64,000 nt of DNA from [Leptolyngbya] sp. JSC-1 (GCA_000733415.1 KL662191.1:262415-326414), one strand, 5' to 3'; positions 1 through 9,639 are shown, counted from the stretch's first letter. Numbers and translations are program-made. The notes: generated by a model not told the origin, from the sequence alone.

Positions 1-107
1 TCTCTCGGTGTTTATAGCCTTTAAGAAACAATCTGAACGGCAACAGCGCGTTTGAGTTCACGGGCATCAGGATTAGAGTGAATGAAGGCATTGAGATCTT
101 CTAGCAT
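1..107 (-). pseudogene. Fragment of a transposase-type helix-turn-helix gene, frameshifted, cut by window edge
   Basis: Reading leftward from an ATG at 107 gives 28 codons that include DARELKRAVAVQ and then a stop at 21-23. Skipping a single A after the CAG codon restores a frame reading LFLKGYKHRE up to the window edge. The joined text resembles, from memory, the N-terminal HTH region of cyanobacterial IS630-like transposase or orphan HTH proteins. I infer a one-base insertion that broke the gene. A programmed frameshift or a sequencing error could give the same picture. The rest lies outside the window. Confidence 0.5.
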
Positions 108-372
108 CGAACAGTTTCCAAACCCAGATTGACCCCTCTAGATTCTCATAACTGATTTGGGATTGCTATAGTTGATTTTGCCCATCTACCTGATCAGCTT
201 TTCGTTGTATGACTGGTTTGAGATTGAATCAGCTTATTCCCAAACGCGTTCATTATAAAATCTAGGCTAAATCAAACAATTAGTTCCTCATTAAGGTCCA
301 TAACCATTTGAAAGATATTCAATAATTGTTGAATTTGGTGTGCTCAAAATGAGCAATCAGTAGCGTCTAAGA

Positions 373-1584
373 TCATTTTACGGACGCGCTCGGCTGGTAC
401 TCTTTCACTTCAATTGGCAATATCACCGTGAATGTAGAACCAGTCCCAACCTGAGACTCTAACTGGATCTCGCCCTGCATTAGCTTCACGAGTTGAGCCA
501 CAATCGCTAGTCCTAAGCCTGTACTGTCTGAATTGCTAAACGAATCAGGAGGGCGGAGCTGTACAAACGGATCAAAAATATGTGTCTGTTCTTCTGGTGC
601 AATGCCAATTCCCGTATCAATTACAGCAACTTCCCATTTTTCCTGATCGAGGGTACGAGCCTGAATTGTAATGTTGCCCGTTAGCGTATAGCGCACTGCA
701 TTACTCGCCAGATTGATCAAAATTTGCTGCAAGCGCAACGGATCCACCACCACCTGGGATGGAGCCATGTCATAGTCCACCACCAATGTCAAGCCGCGAG
801 CATCAGCCAGGGGTTGAATTACCTCAACCACAGAGCGAATCACCGAACCCACCTCGGTTGATACTAATTGCAGCGGCATCCGGCCAGCCTCACAGCGCGA
901 CAGCTCCAGCGCATCGTTTATCAAACGCAACAACTGCCGACCATTGCGCAACACTCGCTCAATATGCTCTAAGCTGGGAATCATATCCCTAGTTTGAGCT
1001 TGGCGCTGCTGCCGCAAAAATAGCTCAGAGTAGCCGATAATTGAATTCAAAGGGGTTTTTAGCTCATGGGTCAGTATCGACAAGTTATCTTGGTTGGCTC
1101 TTGCTAAGCGAGTCAGCTCCTGATTGGTCAATGCTAGCTGAGATTGAAGCTGTTCGAGTTCCTGCAGCCGTTCCTGCACGTAGCTTTTAAAACATTGAGC
1201 GATAGCTGCATCCACTACTGCATTGATCAATGTCATAGCCCGAAACAATTCTTCCGGACTGCCTTGCAACAAATCTTGCCGCAGGTTCGCTAGAATAGCA
1301 GAGCGTAATAAATGATACTCACGAGCAATTTCGGTGGGATCAAAACCTTGTTCAGCTCGTAATGCTCCATGCTGTAAACTGGCGACTGCCAATGTTTCTA
1401 TATCATTTTCTTCTTCGTGGGAAAGAACAGTTGTCAAAGCCATCAGGACATGCGGAATGTGATCTCGAATTGCAACCGCAGACAGGTGGTCCGTGCTTTG
1501 AATTTGCCGATCTCGCTTGACTGCCTCAACCCATTGGTTTGCAATCGTTTCAGCACGCTCTTTCAGTAATTGGCTAAAGTCCAT
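373..1584 (-). CDS. Sensor histidine kinase with RsbRD-type N-terminal domain
   Basis: A 403-residue soluble kinase. Residues about 1-140 look like the RsbRD N-terminal sensor domain (helical, no heme or PAS signature that I can see). A short coiled coil (about 137-160) leads to a HisKA domain with the phospho-acceptor His173 in LTHELKTPLN. The ATPase domain follows with an N box (LASNAVRYT), a G1 box (DTGIGIAPEE) and a G2 box (GLGLAIV). No membrane segment is visible, so it should act in the cytoplasm. The start is ATG at 1584. No response regulator lies next to it, so its partner is unknown. The signal sensed cannot be told from sequence. Confidence 0.9.
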   Translation of the reverse strand: MDFSQLLKERAETIANQWVEAVKRDRQIQSTDHLSAVAIRDHIPHVLMALTTVLSHEEENDIETLAVASLQHGALRAEQGFDPTEIAREYHLLRSAILANLRQDLLQGSPEELFRAMTLINAVVDAAIAQCFKSYVQERLQELEQLQSQLALTNQELTRLARANQDNLSILTHELKTPLNSIIGYSELFLRQQRQAQTRDMIPSLEHIERVLRNGRQLLRLINDALELSRCEAGRMPLQLVSTEVGSVIRSVVEVIQPLADARGLTLVVDYDMAPSQVVVDPLRLQQILINLASNAVRYTLTGNITIQARTLDQEKWEVAVIDTGIGIAPEEQTHIFDPFVQLRPPDSFSNSDSTGLGLAIVAQLVKLMQGEIQLESQVGTGSTFTVILPIEVKEYQPSASVK

Positions 1585-2451
1585 GATTGAGAAAAATTGA
1601 GGAGCTGCACAAATGATTCCACTTGATTCAGTCTAGCGGTTTTGCGGCCCAATCGCTTCAAGAGATTAAGCCACTTGTTCTGCCATTTAGCTGCTATTGA
1701 GCTACCATTGCTTTGACCAAAATTGCTTTGACCAAAACAGTAACTTTAGGCGATCGTGACCCTTCCACATCGGAGCTGTAGATTGCTACTCAGCAAGAGC
1801 GGTATCCCAGGATGCGGGAACCAACACCACCACGATTACGTCTCTAGTCTTAGCGTCTCTAGTCTATAGACTCCTAGCTTAATGGCTTCTAGCTTAACGG
1901 TTAGACTGTTGAGGTGGACCGCTGAAGACTACCCATACCGCAATTTTAGAACTCGATTTCTTGTGACCCAATTATTTTGTAAATGCGCAATAATTGCTGG
2001 ATCCAGGCACAGGCTAGCTCTGCTTGTAGGTTACAGCTCAAATCCACTCTCGACTGGCCTCAGAATTGGTCTAGAATTAGCTCAAGATTAGCCGCCAACT
2101 TCTCAACATAGCCAAGTCAATGAGTGGTAAAAGTAAAATTTTTGCAGTAGTCTGTGAAGAGTAAGTAGAGTATCTTAACCTGTCCGGTTCGATCAGGTTG
2201 TTTCGATACGGTTGCTTGATGATTGAATCAATGCTGCTTCAGCGCAGCGCTAGTTGAAGTTTGGTGTTCCCTGGCGTCTCACATCGCAGAACGATCCCTA
2301 CCGCTCTACCATTTCGTTGCTGTATTTCAACCCTAGTTCTTCGGAAGCTGCTCGCTTCCGTGGTCAGTGTTGAATTTTCGGGGTGTCTACCAGCTACAGG
2401 GTGCCTATTCCAGGTTCTCAGGGCAAGCTGTTTCATGAGGTAGATACCATT
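1585..2451. other. Intergenic stretch with short local duplications, no convincing gene
   Basis: About 870 bases between two divergent genes. I see no coding region I would defend; a 69-codon ORF at 1882-2091 has no family resemblance and its N-terminus is made of local duplications. Short near-tandem repeats are visible: a 15-base unit containing TTTGACCAAAA twice near 1710-1738, GTCTCTAGTCT twice near 1839-1866, and CTAGCTTAA twice near 1874-1896. They look like slippage products. Confidence 0.5.
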
Positions 2452-3402
2452 ATGATGACTAGGAACATCCGCAAAGAGGAAATCGTTTGGCTGTATGAAT
2501 TAGGTGAAAGGAATTTCAAGCGACAAAACCTTAGAGGCAAAAGTTTTCGCGGCGAAGACCTCTCTGGCACAGATTTCACTGGTTCAGATATTCGAGGAGC
2601 TGATTTTACCAATGCGGTGCTCACAGATGCATGTTTTGTCAATGTAACGGCGGGTTTGCAAAAACGCCAGGCCATATTCCTCCTGGTTATGCTGATTAGC
2701 TTGGCGCTGTTATTGGGAGTAGCGGCAGGTTTGGTGGGAACTTTAACCGAAGCGAGATTTTTTGCAGGTCAGCAGGCTGATTTGGCCCATCTTGCCTGGG
2801 TTACCCCAGTTTTAACGATCACGTTTATCGTTGTCTCCCTGGTTCGCGATATGCGATTGGGCTTTGTTATTTTTGGTTTTGCCCTGTTGGCCGCAACGAT
2901 GGTAGCGTTTGTCAGCTCTGCAGCAATTCCAATCATGGGCAGTATTGCTTTGGTGATCACAGTTGATGCGTTGATTACATCTGCCACAGCTGCTGTTAGT
3001 ATTTTGATGCTTGCAGCCGCGCTAGCATTTCGGATTGTAGTAGCGCTGGGTGTTGCATTCGCATTCGTGGTCGCTGTTGCATTAACTCTTGCATTAACAG
3101 CTGCATTCGCATCGAGCGACATTGCACTGATTAGTATTGCATCAACTACTACGGTGGTTTCATTGATTCTGCCATTAAGTGGCTATATGGCGTGGCGCAC
3201 GCTAAAAAACCGTCGTAAGCACATAATTACCTGGGAACTAGCTAATTTTCTGGCAACCCGCTGGGGTACCAGCTTCCGAGGCTGTGATCTAACTAATGCA
3301 GATTTCACCAGAGCCATCCTCAAAAGCACAGATTTCAGTCAAGCAGATCTAACGAACACCTGCTGGGACCGCACTATCTGGCGTGGCAATTCGGTTAAAT
3401 AA
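2452..3402 (+). CDS. Membrane protein with pentapeptide repeats at both ends
   Basis: About 316 residues. The N-terminal part (about residues 20-60) holds pentapeptide repeats of the A(D/N)LXX type, for example LSGTDFTGSDIRGADF. The middle (about 70-270) is hydrophobic with five or six likely membrane segments, unusually rich in Ala and Val. Repeats resume at the C-terminus (about 275-312, LTNADFTRAI). I chose ATG 2452 because GAGG lies about 11 bases upstream; an upstream GTG at 2383 is in frame but has no ribosome site. Pentapeptide repeats form a right-handed beta helix. No function is known for this arrangement. The split repeat region around a membrane core is the odd point. Confidence 0.8.
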   Translation: MMTRNIRKEEIVWLYELGERNFKRQNLRGKSFRGEDLSGTDFTGSDIRGADFTNAVLTDACFVNVTAGLQKRQAIFLLVMLISLALLLGVAAGLVGTLTEARFFAGQQADLAHLAWVTPVLTITFIVVSLVRDMRLGFVIFGFALLAATMVAFVSSAAIPIMGSIALVITVDALITSATAAVSILMLAAALAFRIVVALGVAFAFVVAVALTLALTAAFASSDIALISIASTTTVVSLILPLSGYMAWRTLKNRRKHIITWELANFLATRWGTSFRGCDLTNADFTRAILKSTDFSQADLTNTCWDRTIWRGNSVK

Positions 3403-3416
3403 CGTATTCAGAGCTA

Positions 3417-3480
3417 ACTACCTATCCAAAGACTCGTCAGGTTTTTGAAATTCAAAAACCCTTCGGAGTTTTCGGATAGA
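3417..3480. repeat. Interspersed palindromic repeat, copy A
   Basis: A roughly 60-base element opening with CCTATCCAAA and closing with TTTCGGATAG, so its ends are inverted repeats, with a palindromic centre TTTTTGAAATTCAAAAA. Two related copies occur at 43524-43587 and 53771-53834, the latter in the opposite orientation. It lies just after the membrane pentapeptide gene. The form fits a small non-autonomous mobile element or a decayed IS end. Confidence 0.65.
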
Positions 3481-3800
3481 CTCTGCCCAACGATAGGGCA
3501 CTGGCTCGTTCATTGAAAAACGCCTGCCTAACTCTGGAGTTTTTACGTCCAGGGTTGGCAGGTTTTTCACCATATTTAGATGCTCAATTTTAGATTTTGG
3601 ATTCATGGCACTTTTGTGCTGCGTGCATGCTGCGTGAATAGGTATAGCTACACTAGAATTGTAGAAATTAGCAGTAAACAAGCAAAATTTAAACACATCC
3701 CATAGGGCAGGTGCCCTGCTAGCGAACCAGATGTGACGCGATGGGTTTGCCGAACCACTGCGAATCATTGTTGACCAACTTACAGCGTTTTTCACTCATG

Positions 3801-3854
3801 TGAAGTATAGGGGGTGTAGGGGCAGTGCCCCTGCACCCCGTTTTTCGTACTTCA
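3801..3854. repeat. 54-base imperfect palindrome
   Basis: Outer arms TGAAGTA and TACTTCA enclose inner arms GGGGTGTAGGGGC and GCCCCTGCACCCC around a 3-base loop. It can form a long, very stable hairpin. The inner GC arms match a style of repeat common in cyanobacterial intergenic DNA. It could be a MITE-like element or a strong transcription stop; no T run follows directly on either strand (five T lie inside the outer arm). Confidence 0.6.
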
Positions 3855-3999
3855 CTAGCCTGAAAAAGTCTGTAGCATGGTGGTTTCAAGTAGCCAGTTA
3901 CCGCGTCTTGATTAGATTGCTCACCGAAGGAGATGGTTCCAAGTTTCTAAAGATATTGGGAAAGAAACGATGGTGCTGAGCGTTTAAGCACGCTTAGAC

Positions 4000-4051
4000 A
4001 CAGCCTTTCGGCAAAACTAGCTCTTACAGCCTTTCGGCGAAATTAGCTCCT
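4000..4051. repeat. 26-base tandem duplication
   Basis: Two adjacent copies of a 26-base unit beginning ACAGCCTTTCGGC, with three differences between them. Each contains the short palindrome GCCTTTCGGC. Probably a local duplication; no function suggested. Confidence 0.6.
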
Positions 4052-4707
4052 ATCCTTGAGCCTTGCCTCCTCAGCAAACCTCGCGACGATTGAGGAGGGC
4101 TATAGACTGGTTTTACCGTGGTTTTATCGAGATAGATTGGGCCAGTTTAAATTCAAGCTAAATTAGGCTCCGTGAAACTTCTTACGACAGCAACATTTAG
4201 TCGGTAAAAACTCGGATTTCGATTTTAAATTTTTGATTTAACAATGCTAGTTTTAATTAATTTTGAATGATTAGTTAAAATTCAAATTTCCGTCATTTTA
4301 CCTAATAATAAAAATCGAACTTCTTGCTTAATTTAAAAAAATTTAGCCTCAATCCCCCCACTTTTTTGCTTAGAAATAAATGCCGTGTTCCTACGGTGGG
4401 CGTTGTTTGCTGAGAATTATTACACCTGAAGTAATGAAATCGCTGGATATTAGCTGAGCAAAAGCAAACAGGCTGTCTAAGAGATTTCAAAAAATGAAAA
4501 CCTACACCTTTTGATTCTGCTCTAATCGGCTGGTAATCATTCAATTTTGCCATGCATTTCTACTATGCTTTCATCTTCTTCTATCAATAAAGGTGCATTT
4601 TATCTGGTGGAAATTGAATGCAAAACGTTAGAGAGAGCAAAGGAAATATACCTGATCCGACCGGCTGTTTTTAGTTGCTTCGTTCTCTTCTCAAGACTTC
4701 TTGACCT

Positions 4708-6015
4708 ATGCGCATTTTGATTTATTCCTACAATTATCATCCTGAACCAATTGGTATTGCACCGCTGATGACCGAGCTAGCTGAAGGATTAGTAGCTAGA
4801 GGTCATGATGTACGGGTTGTGACAGGAATGCCTAACTATCCCCAACGCCAAATCTATGAGGATTACAAGGGCAAACTATACTGCACTGAAGAGCGCAACG
4901 GAGTCATCATTCAACGGAGCTGCGTCTGGATTCGGCCCAAACCGGGCTTAGTTACCCGTATGCTGCTTGATGGCAGTTTTGTGGTTAGCAGCATGGTGCA
5001 GGCATTGCGTGGCTGGCGACCGGATGTAATTTTGCTGACGGTACCGCCGCTGCCCGTTTCAGTGCCCGCTGCTTTACTGGGATGGATCTATTCCTGTCCA
5101 GTTGTGTTGAACCTGCAAGACATTTTGCCGGATGCGGCTGTGCATGTCGGGTTGATTACTAACAAACAGGCCATTCGGGTGTTTGAAGCGCTGGAAAAAT
5201 TCGCCTACCGCACGGCCAGTGTAATCAGCGTGATTACTGACGGCTTCACCGAAAACCTCGCGGCTAAAGGCATTTCCAGAGACAAAATTCGCTGTATTCC
5301 GAATTGGGTAGACACCAAGTTCATTCGTCCGTTGAGTAAAGAAGGCAATGCTTTCCGCCAAGCCTATGGCCTAGAAGACAAATTCGTCGTGATGTATTCC
5401 GGCAATATTGCCTTAACTCAAGGATTAGAAACGGTGATTCGGGCAGCAGCCCAGTTGCAGCATATCCCAGAGATTGTGGTTGTGGTTGTGGGTGAAAAGC
5501 AAGCCCTGTCTGCGCTGCGTCAGACCTGTGAAGCGTATGGGGTCCATAATGTGTTGCTGTTGCCGTTTCAGCCGAGGGAACAACTGCCGGACATGCTGGC
5601 TGCCGCCGATGTAGGATTGGTGGTGCAAAAGCGCAATGTGATCTCGTTCAATATGCCTTCAAAAATCCAGGTGTTGCTGGCGAGCGGTCGTCCGATTATT
5701 GCGTCGGTACCACTGGCTGGAACGGCAGCTCGTGCGATTCGTCAGAGCGGTGGCGGGGTGGTCGTAGAGCCAGAGCAGCCTGAAGTGTTGGCTGCTGCCG
5801 TCCAGGATTTGTATCTCAATCCGGCAAAAGCAAATACATTAGGACAACAAGGTAGAGCCTACGCCACTCAACATTATTCCTTTGATAAAGCCCTGAGCCG
5901 CTACGAGGAGTTGTTCTACGATGTCATTTCTCCTTCTGGTTCTCCAGCAAAAGCCTTACCTCAACTCACTACCGACAAGTCTGTAGCTGATGCTATGCCC
6001 ATCGAACTTCAGTAG
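4708..6015 (+). CDS. WcaI-family glycosyltransferase (GT4)
   Basis: A 435-residue GT-B fold glycosyltransferase of the colanic-acid WcaI type, which moves a sugar from a nucleotide sugar onto a lipid-linked exopolysaccharide intermediate at the inner face of the membrane. The N-terminus (MRILIYSYNYHPEPIG) and the GMPNYPQ segment near residue 52 are characteristic. The C-terminal half has the nucleotide-binding domain with VMYSGNIALTQGLE and a late NMPSKIQVLLASGRPI segment. The start is ATG 4708. It stands alone, with no polysaccharide cluster beside it, so its product is not known. The last 30 residues are low-complexity. Confidence 0.9.
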   Translation: MRILIYSYNYHPEPIGIAPLMTELAEGLVARGHDVRVVTGMPNYPQRQIYEDYKGKLYCTEERNGVIIQRSCVWIRPKPGLVTRMLLDGSFVVSSMVQALRGWRPDVILLTVPPLPVSVPAALLGWIYSCPVVLNLQDILPDAAVHVGLITNKQAIRVFEALEKFAYRTASVISVITDGFTENLAAKGISRDKIRCIPNWVDTKFIRPLSKEGNAFRQAYGLEDKFVVMYSGNIALTQGLETVIRAAAQLQHIPEIVVVVVGEKQALSALRQTCEAYGVHNVLLLPFQPREQLPDMLAAADVGLVVQKRNVISFNMPSKIQVLLASGRPIIASVPLAGTAARAIRQSGGGVVVEPEQPEVLAAAVQDLYLNPAKANTLGQQGRAYATQHYSFDKALSRYEELFYDVISPSGSPAKALPQLTTDKSVADAMPIELQ

Positions 6016-6189
6016 AACCTATTCCCAGTCCGTTCCAGCAACTTGGTTGGATGGACTATCACTTAGTCATTTCAGGCTGAACCAGGCAGATTCAACCGCA
6101 ATCGCTGTCAGCTTGTTTTTTAATGGCAGCAAACTGACTGAGTTGAGTCTTGATTGCGTCTTGCTTGAGTTCTGGTTGAACCGCTAACA

Positions 6190-6726
6190 CTATTCAGAAG
6201 CGATCATTGTGCACAAATTATTAGAGAAAAGGGCACCTTTGGCCGATAAATAGTCCCTGTCTTGTTCAGTCAAACCAAGGTTATCGCAAAATAGCGTTTG
6301 CTCGACTTTCGCAGTCCGCCAGTCTGTTTCAGTCAAGATGGCTTCACCCAGATCGGCCCCGATCAAATTAGCAGCAGCCAAGCTAGCTAGGCTTAGATCG
6401 GCCAAGCTCAGATCAGCGCCGCGTAGGTCGGCATCTCGCAGGTCAGCCCCATTCAAATTAGCTAACCGCAAATCAGCACCCCGCAAATCGGCCCCGTTCA
6501 GATTCGCTCGCTTCAAGTCAGCGTTGCGCAGATCGGCCTCTCGTAGATCCGCTCCCCTCAGGTCCGCTTCACTTAAATTAGCGCCCATCAACTCGGCACT
6601 CGTGTTGGGGTTGGTAGCTCGCCACTGGTTCCAAGCAGTAATGCTATATCTGAGGCGGGCAACTTGTTCAGCGGTAGTCTGAATCGCAAGCTGCTTTGCG
6701 AGTTCCCAGGTGATTGGTTGATTCAC
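6190..6726 (-). CDS. Pentapeptide-repeat protein
   Basis: A 178-residue soluble protein. About 35 N-terminal residues precede a run of roughly twenty A(D/N)LXX pentapeptides (about residues 45-145, for example GADLREADLRNADLKRANL), expected to form a right-handed quadrilateral beta helix. No membrane segment or enzyme domain is present. The start is GTG at 6726; I see no strong ribosome site, so the start is uncertain. Cyanobacteria carry many such proteins and most have no known role. The repeat makes the opposite strand open too; that reading (6338-6682) is a shadow. Confidence 0.85.
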   Translation of the reverse strand: MNQPITWELAKQLAIQTTAEQVARLRYSITAWNQWRATNPNTSAELMGANLSEADLRGADLREADLRNADLKRANLNGADLRGADLRLANLNGADLRDADLRGADLSLADLSLASLAAANLIGADLGEAILTETDWRTAKVEQTLFCDNLGLTEQDRDYLSAKGALFSNNLCTMIASE

Positions 6727-7451
6727 TGTCCAATTCTGCGTTACGTCTATGTAAAAGAGCGGAAGGGACCGATAAACGGATGAAAACCTAGTATCGATAG
6801 ATTGCTCATTGTTTCCCAGAATAACACCCCTCTTTCAAGCCGTATAGTCTAGAATCTGGGGCAATTACTGTGAAATTTCTATGAAGTTGCTTAAAGTTTG
6901 AGCACATCTGATAGTCTTGAGTAAAGCTGCGAAAGCTCAGTAGGATTACAGAATTAATCTCTTTTTGGTATATTATTTGACTAAATAGTTCGCTGGATTG
7001 CGTCAAGTTGTTGATGGAAGTCAGTTGAACCTCTAGTTGAACCTCTAGCCAACTCTGGCTACCTCTGAGCTTTTGTTTGTGTGGATTCCCTTATTCAATA
7101 GAGTTTAATAGCTATTTACCCGATTGTCTCAGGAAGTTTTGAGATTTCAAAGCTCTGACAGGTGTTGGGTAGGCTCTAAGTCTCGGTCTTCCAAGGCTCG
7201 ACAGCTAGATCGGGCATGTAAGAGGAGCTGTATGAAAAGCACTTAGCAGTTGACTGTTGATGGCAAATGGAATTCAGTCTCACCTGAGTTTCAGTCCATA
7301 CGGTTGATGCAAAGTTGATGGGCAAAGGGTGAGTATCCAAGCTTGAGCGCTGGTCAAGGCTTCGAGTTGGGGACCGGACACTCTGCCTGAATACGACAAG
7401 GCTAGAAAGTCGTTGAAAGAATTTCACAAAGCTTGAACAGGTGTGCTCTTG
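6727..7451. other. Intergenic stretch before the pix operon
   Basis: About 725 bases between a divergent pentapeptide gene and pixG. I see no gene. A short tandem repeat, GTTGAACCTCTA twice, lies near 7024-7047. The pix promoter should be here, but I cannot point to a clear -10/-35 pair. Confidence 0.4.
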
Positions 7452-8501
7452 ATGGGACACTACAGATTTTCTAAAGAATATTCCTTACCTCAACTGTTTG
7501 CTCAGTTGGTTGAACAGCAAGCGGATGGTTGCTTACATCTTTCGGGTGGCGTTGTCTCCTGGTTTATCTACTTGAAGCAGGGCAAGCTGCTCTATGCCAG
7601 TAACTCCATTGATCCGTTTGGGCGATTTGACCGGTATTTACGCAGGCTCAGCGTGCAAATTCCGTCGCTGGTGAGTGCGATTCGGATTCAGGTGCGCTTG
7701 CTATTTGAAGCGCCAAAATTATTGTCTAATGAAGATTCCAGCCTCTGCCGAGATTATCAAGCTATCAATTGGCTGGTCGAGCAGCGCCATCTCAATTTAG
7801 CCCAAGCTGCCATTTTGATCGAAGAGTTGGCGAAGGAAGTGATGGAATCGCTGCTCTCGGTGCAGGAAGGAGACTACGAATTGCTGACAATTGAGCATCT
7901 TCCTGTTTTTTGCCAGCTGGATCTGCCGTCGTTGTTGGAATTTTGTCAGAGTCGCTTACGGCAACGGCAGGCCGCTGGACTAACAGCCTCCTCCAGTCGC
8001 CCCACCTCATTCAACCCTACCAGCCCCTACTCCCTGTCCACTCTAGCCCAACAGTCGGCTACCGCCATTCGACCCGTTCACCAGCCGGTTGCAGAGAAGG
8101 AGACAACGGGCCGTCACACCCTGCCTCGCAGCAAATCGTCTTACACCATTGCCTGCATTGATGATAGTCCCGCCGTTTTGAAGTCGATCAACTCGTTCCT
8201 AGACGACGAAAATTTTTCGGTAATTATGATCAACGATCCGGTGAAGGCATTGATGCAGATTATCCGCAGCAAGCCCGATCTGATTTTGCTGGATGTGACG
8301 ATGCCCAATCTGGATGGGTATGAACTCTGTTCCTTACTGCGCAAACACCCCAGCTTTCGCCAGACGCCGGTAATTATGGTAACGAGTAATACAGGATTTC
8401 TAGATCGGGCTAAAGCCAAGCTAGTGGGAGCCTCAGGGTATTTGACGAAGCCATTCACCCAGCCAGATTTGGTGAAGATGGTATTCAAACACCTGACCTG
8501 A
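7452..8501 (+). CDS. pixG: PATAN-domain response regulator PixG
   Basis: About 349 residues. The N-terminal half (about 1-165) is the PATAN/DUF4388 domain found in PatA and PixG; a Ser/Pro-rich linker (about 175-230) joins it to a receiver domain (about 233-349) with the phospho-acceptor Asp281 in LILLDVTMPN and the late Lys in TKPF. In Synechocystis this type of regulator acts downstream of the PixL kinase on type IV pilus motors during phototaxis. I chose ATG 7452; a GTG three codons upstream is possible. It is the first gene of a five-gene pix order, followed after 154 bases by pixH. The name rests on architecture and context, and the paralogous pilG/taxP set is the main alternative. Confidence 0.85.
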   Translation: MGHYRFSKEYSLPQLFAQLVEQQADGCLHLSGGVVSWFIYLKQGKLLYASNSIDPFGRFDRYLRRLSVQIPSLVSAIRIQVRLLFEAPKLLSNEDSSLCRDYQAINWLVEQRHLNLAQAAILIEELAKEVMESLLSVQEGDYELLTIEHLPVFCQLDLPSLLEFCQSRLRQRQAAGLTASSSRPTSFNPTSPYSLSTLAQQSATAIRPVHQPVAEKETTGRHTLPRSKSSYTIACIDDSPAVLKSINSFLDDENFSVIMINDPVKALMQIIRSKPDLILLDVTMPNLDGYELCSLLRKHPSFRQTPVIMVTSNTGFLDRAKAKLVGASGYLTKPFTQPDLVKMVFKHLT

Positions 8502-8655
8502 AGATAGGCGCTAGCAGGTTGGGCCTTTCAAACTGAGTGGTTTAGCTAAACGTGTTTGCTTGGTTATTCATCTGAATCTCTCACTTAAATTTCGTTTATT
8601 TGCGCTATTCCTTCAACTCAATATTCAAAATTCTATTTCACAGAGAGCACTGCGT

Positions 8656-9018
8656 ATGAGCACCGTTTTACTCGTGGAGGATACTCCCTCTGAACGCCAG
8701 CTACTCAGCCATTACCTTCAACAGGGTGGCTATCGCGTTATTGATGTGGACAATGCCAAAGACGCTTTAGATAAAGCGATTGCCCAGAAACCCGATGTCA
8801 TTGTGACTGACATTGTCATGCCCGGTATGAGCGGGTTTGAACTTTGCCGTAGTCTCAAGCGCCATCCTGCAACAGAACATGTGCCGATTGTGGTTTGCAG
8901 TTCCAAAGATCAAGACATCGATCGAATGTGGGGACTCAAACAAGGCGCAACCATTTACATCACCAAACCCTTTACTCGTGAACAATTAATCCATGCAATT
9001 GAATCCCTCGTCCACTGA
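8656..9018 (+). CDS. pixH: CheY-like single-domain response regulator PixH
   Basis: A 120-residue stand-alone receiver domain: acidic pair in LLVEDTPSE, phospho-acceptor Asp52 in VIVTDIVMPG, a Ser-Ser-Lys segment near residue 80 and Lys in TKPF. It should be phosphorylated by PixL and set pilus behaviour or act as a phosphate sink. An in-frame start exists 32 codons earlier (8560), but receiver domains begin near MSTVLLVE, so I use ATG 8656. The 3' end overlaps pixI by 26 bases, which points to translational coupling. Confidence 0.88.
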   Translation: MSTVLLVEDTPSERQLLSHYLQQGGYRVIDVDNAKDALDKAIAQKPDVIVTDIVMPGMSGFELCRSLKRHPATEHVPIVVCSSKDQDIDRMWGLKQGATIYITKPFTREQLIHAIESLVH

Positions 9019-9520
9019 AACTCGCGCTACTCTGGCGATTCCGACTTCTCAGGCCGAAGCCACCTATCTCAAGTTTCGCCTTGATGCAGAAACTCCAGCG
9101 GTAATGGCTGTACATTCGATTCAAGAGGCGTTTATCTTACCAGCCCGTCAGCTAACCACCATGCCCAATATGCCGGCTGCGGTGTTGGGGTTAACGAATC
9201 GACGCAATCGCGTGCTGTGGGTGGTGGATTTAGCGCAGCTGCTAGGTTTGTCGGTGCTTGATGCTACCGTGCAGTCGTACAGTCTGCTGCTGATTCAGGT
9301 CGGTGTGGTGCAACTTGGCTTAGCGATACAGCGGATTGAGGGCATGGTCCGGTTTGCTGCTGATGCCATTCAACCTCCAATTGGGCAGATGAGTGCACTG
9401 TTGTTGCCCTATTTGCAAGGCTGTGCCCTTCAGCAGCAAGAAGATAAGCAGGACGTTGTATTGGTACTAGATGCAGAAGCGATTGTGCAAGCGCCAATTC
9501 TCAACCAGCATTCAGAATAA
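8993..9520 (+). CDS. pixI: CheW-like adaptor PixI
   Basis: A 175-residue CheW domain protein (domain about residues 24-165). Typical features are the VHSIQEAF segment, AAVLGLTNRRNRVLWVVDL and VVLVLDAEAI near the end. It couples the photoreceptor PixJ to the histidine kinase PixL in the chemoreceptor-type array at the membrane. The start overlaps the end of pixH by 26 bases. A 119-base gap follows before pixJ. Confidence 0.88.
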   Translation: MQLNPSSTETRATLAIPTSQAEATYLKFRLDAETPAVMAVHSIQEAFILPARQLTTMPNMPAAVLGLTNRRNRVLWVVDLAQLLGLSVLDATVQSYSLLLIQVGVVQLGLAIQRIEGMVRFAADAIQPPIGQMSALLLPYLQGCALQQQEDKQDVVLVLDAEAIVQAPILNQHSE

Positions 9521-9639
9521 AAATTTAAGCAGAATTCAATTCAGAAATTCAGAGGCAGCGCAGTCAATCCAAGCATAATCATAAGATTCTCAAACTAATC
9601 TGCTTTCAATATCGCTCCTTGATCACCACAGGCTTTTCT

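Larger units (their letters stand above)
3480..4707. other. Gene-poor AT-rich stretch with repeats
   Basis: About 1.2 kb before the glycosyltransferase with no convincing coding region. Minus-strand ORFs at 3418-3795 (which runs through repeat copy A) and 4302-4553 show no recognisable domain and poor starts. The interval contains a 54-base palindrome at 3801-3854 and a 26-base tandem duplication at 4000-4051, and becomes very AT-rich from 4190 to 4350. It looks like decayed or invaded intergenic DNA. Confidence 0.5.

Noticed and set aside
1882..2091. 69-codon plus-strand ORF
   Set aside because: Start region consists of local duplications, no ribosome site and no family resemblance.
3418..3795. 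125-codon minus-strand ORF
   Set aside because: GTG start, runs through the palindromic repeat copy A, amino-acid make-up unlike a folded protein.
4302..4553. 83-codon minus-strand ORF in AT-rich DNA
   Set aside because: No recognisable motif and AT-rich drift at its end; could be a remnant but cannot be supported.
6806..7006. 66-codon minus-strand ORF
   Set aside because: No ribosome site, no domain, and lies in the expected promoter region between divergent genes.
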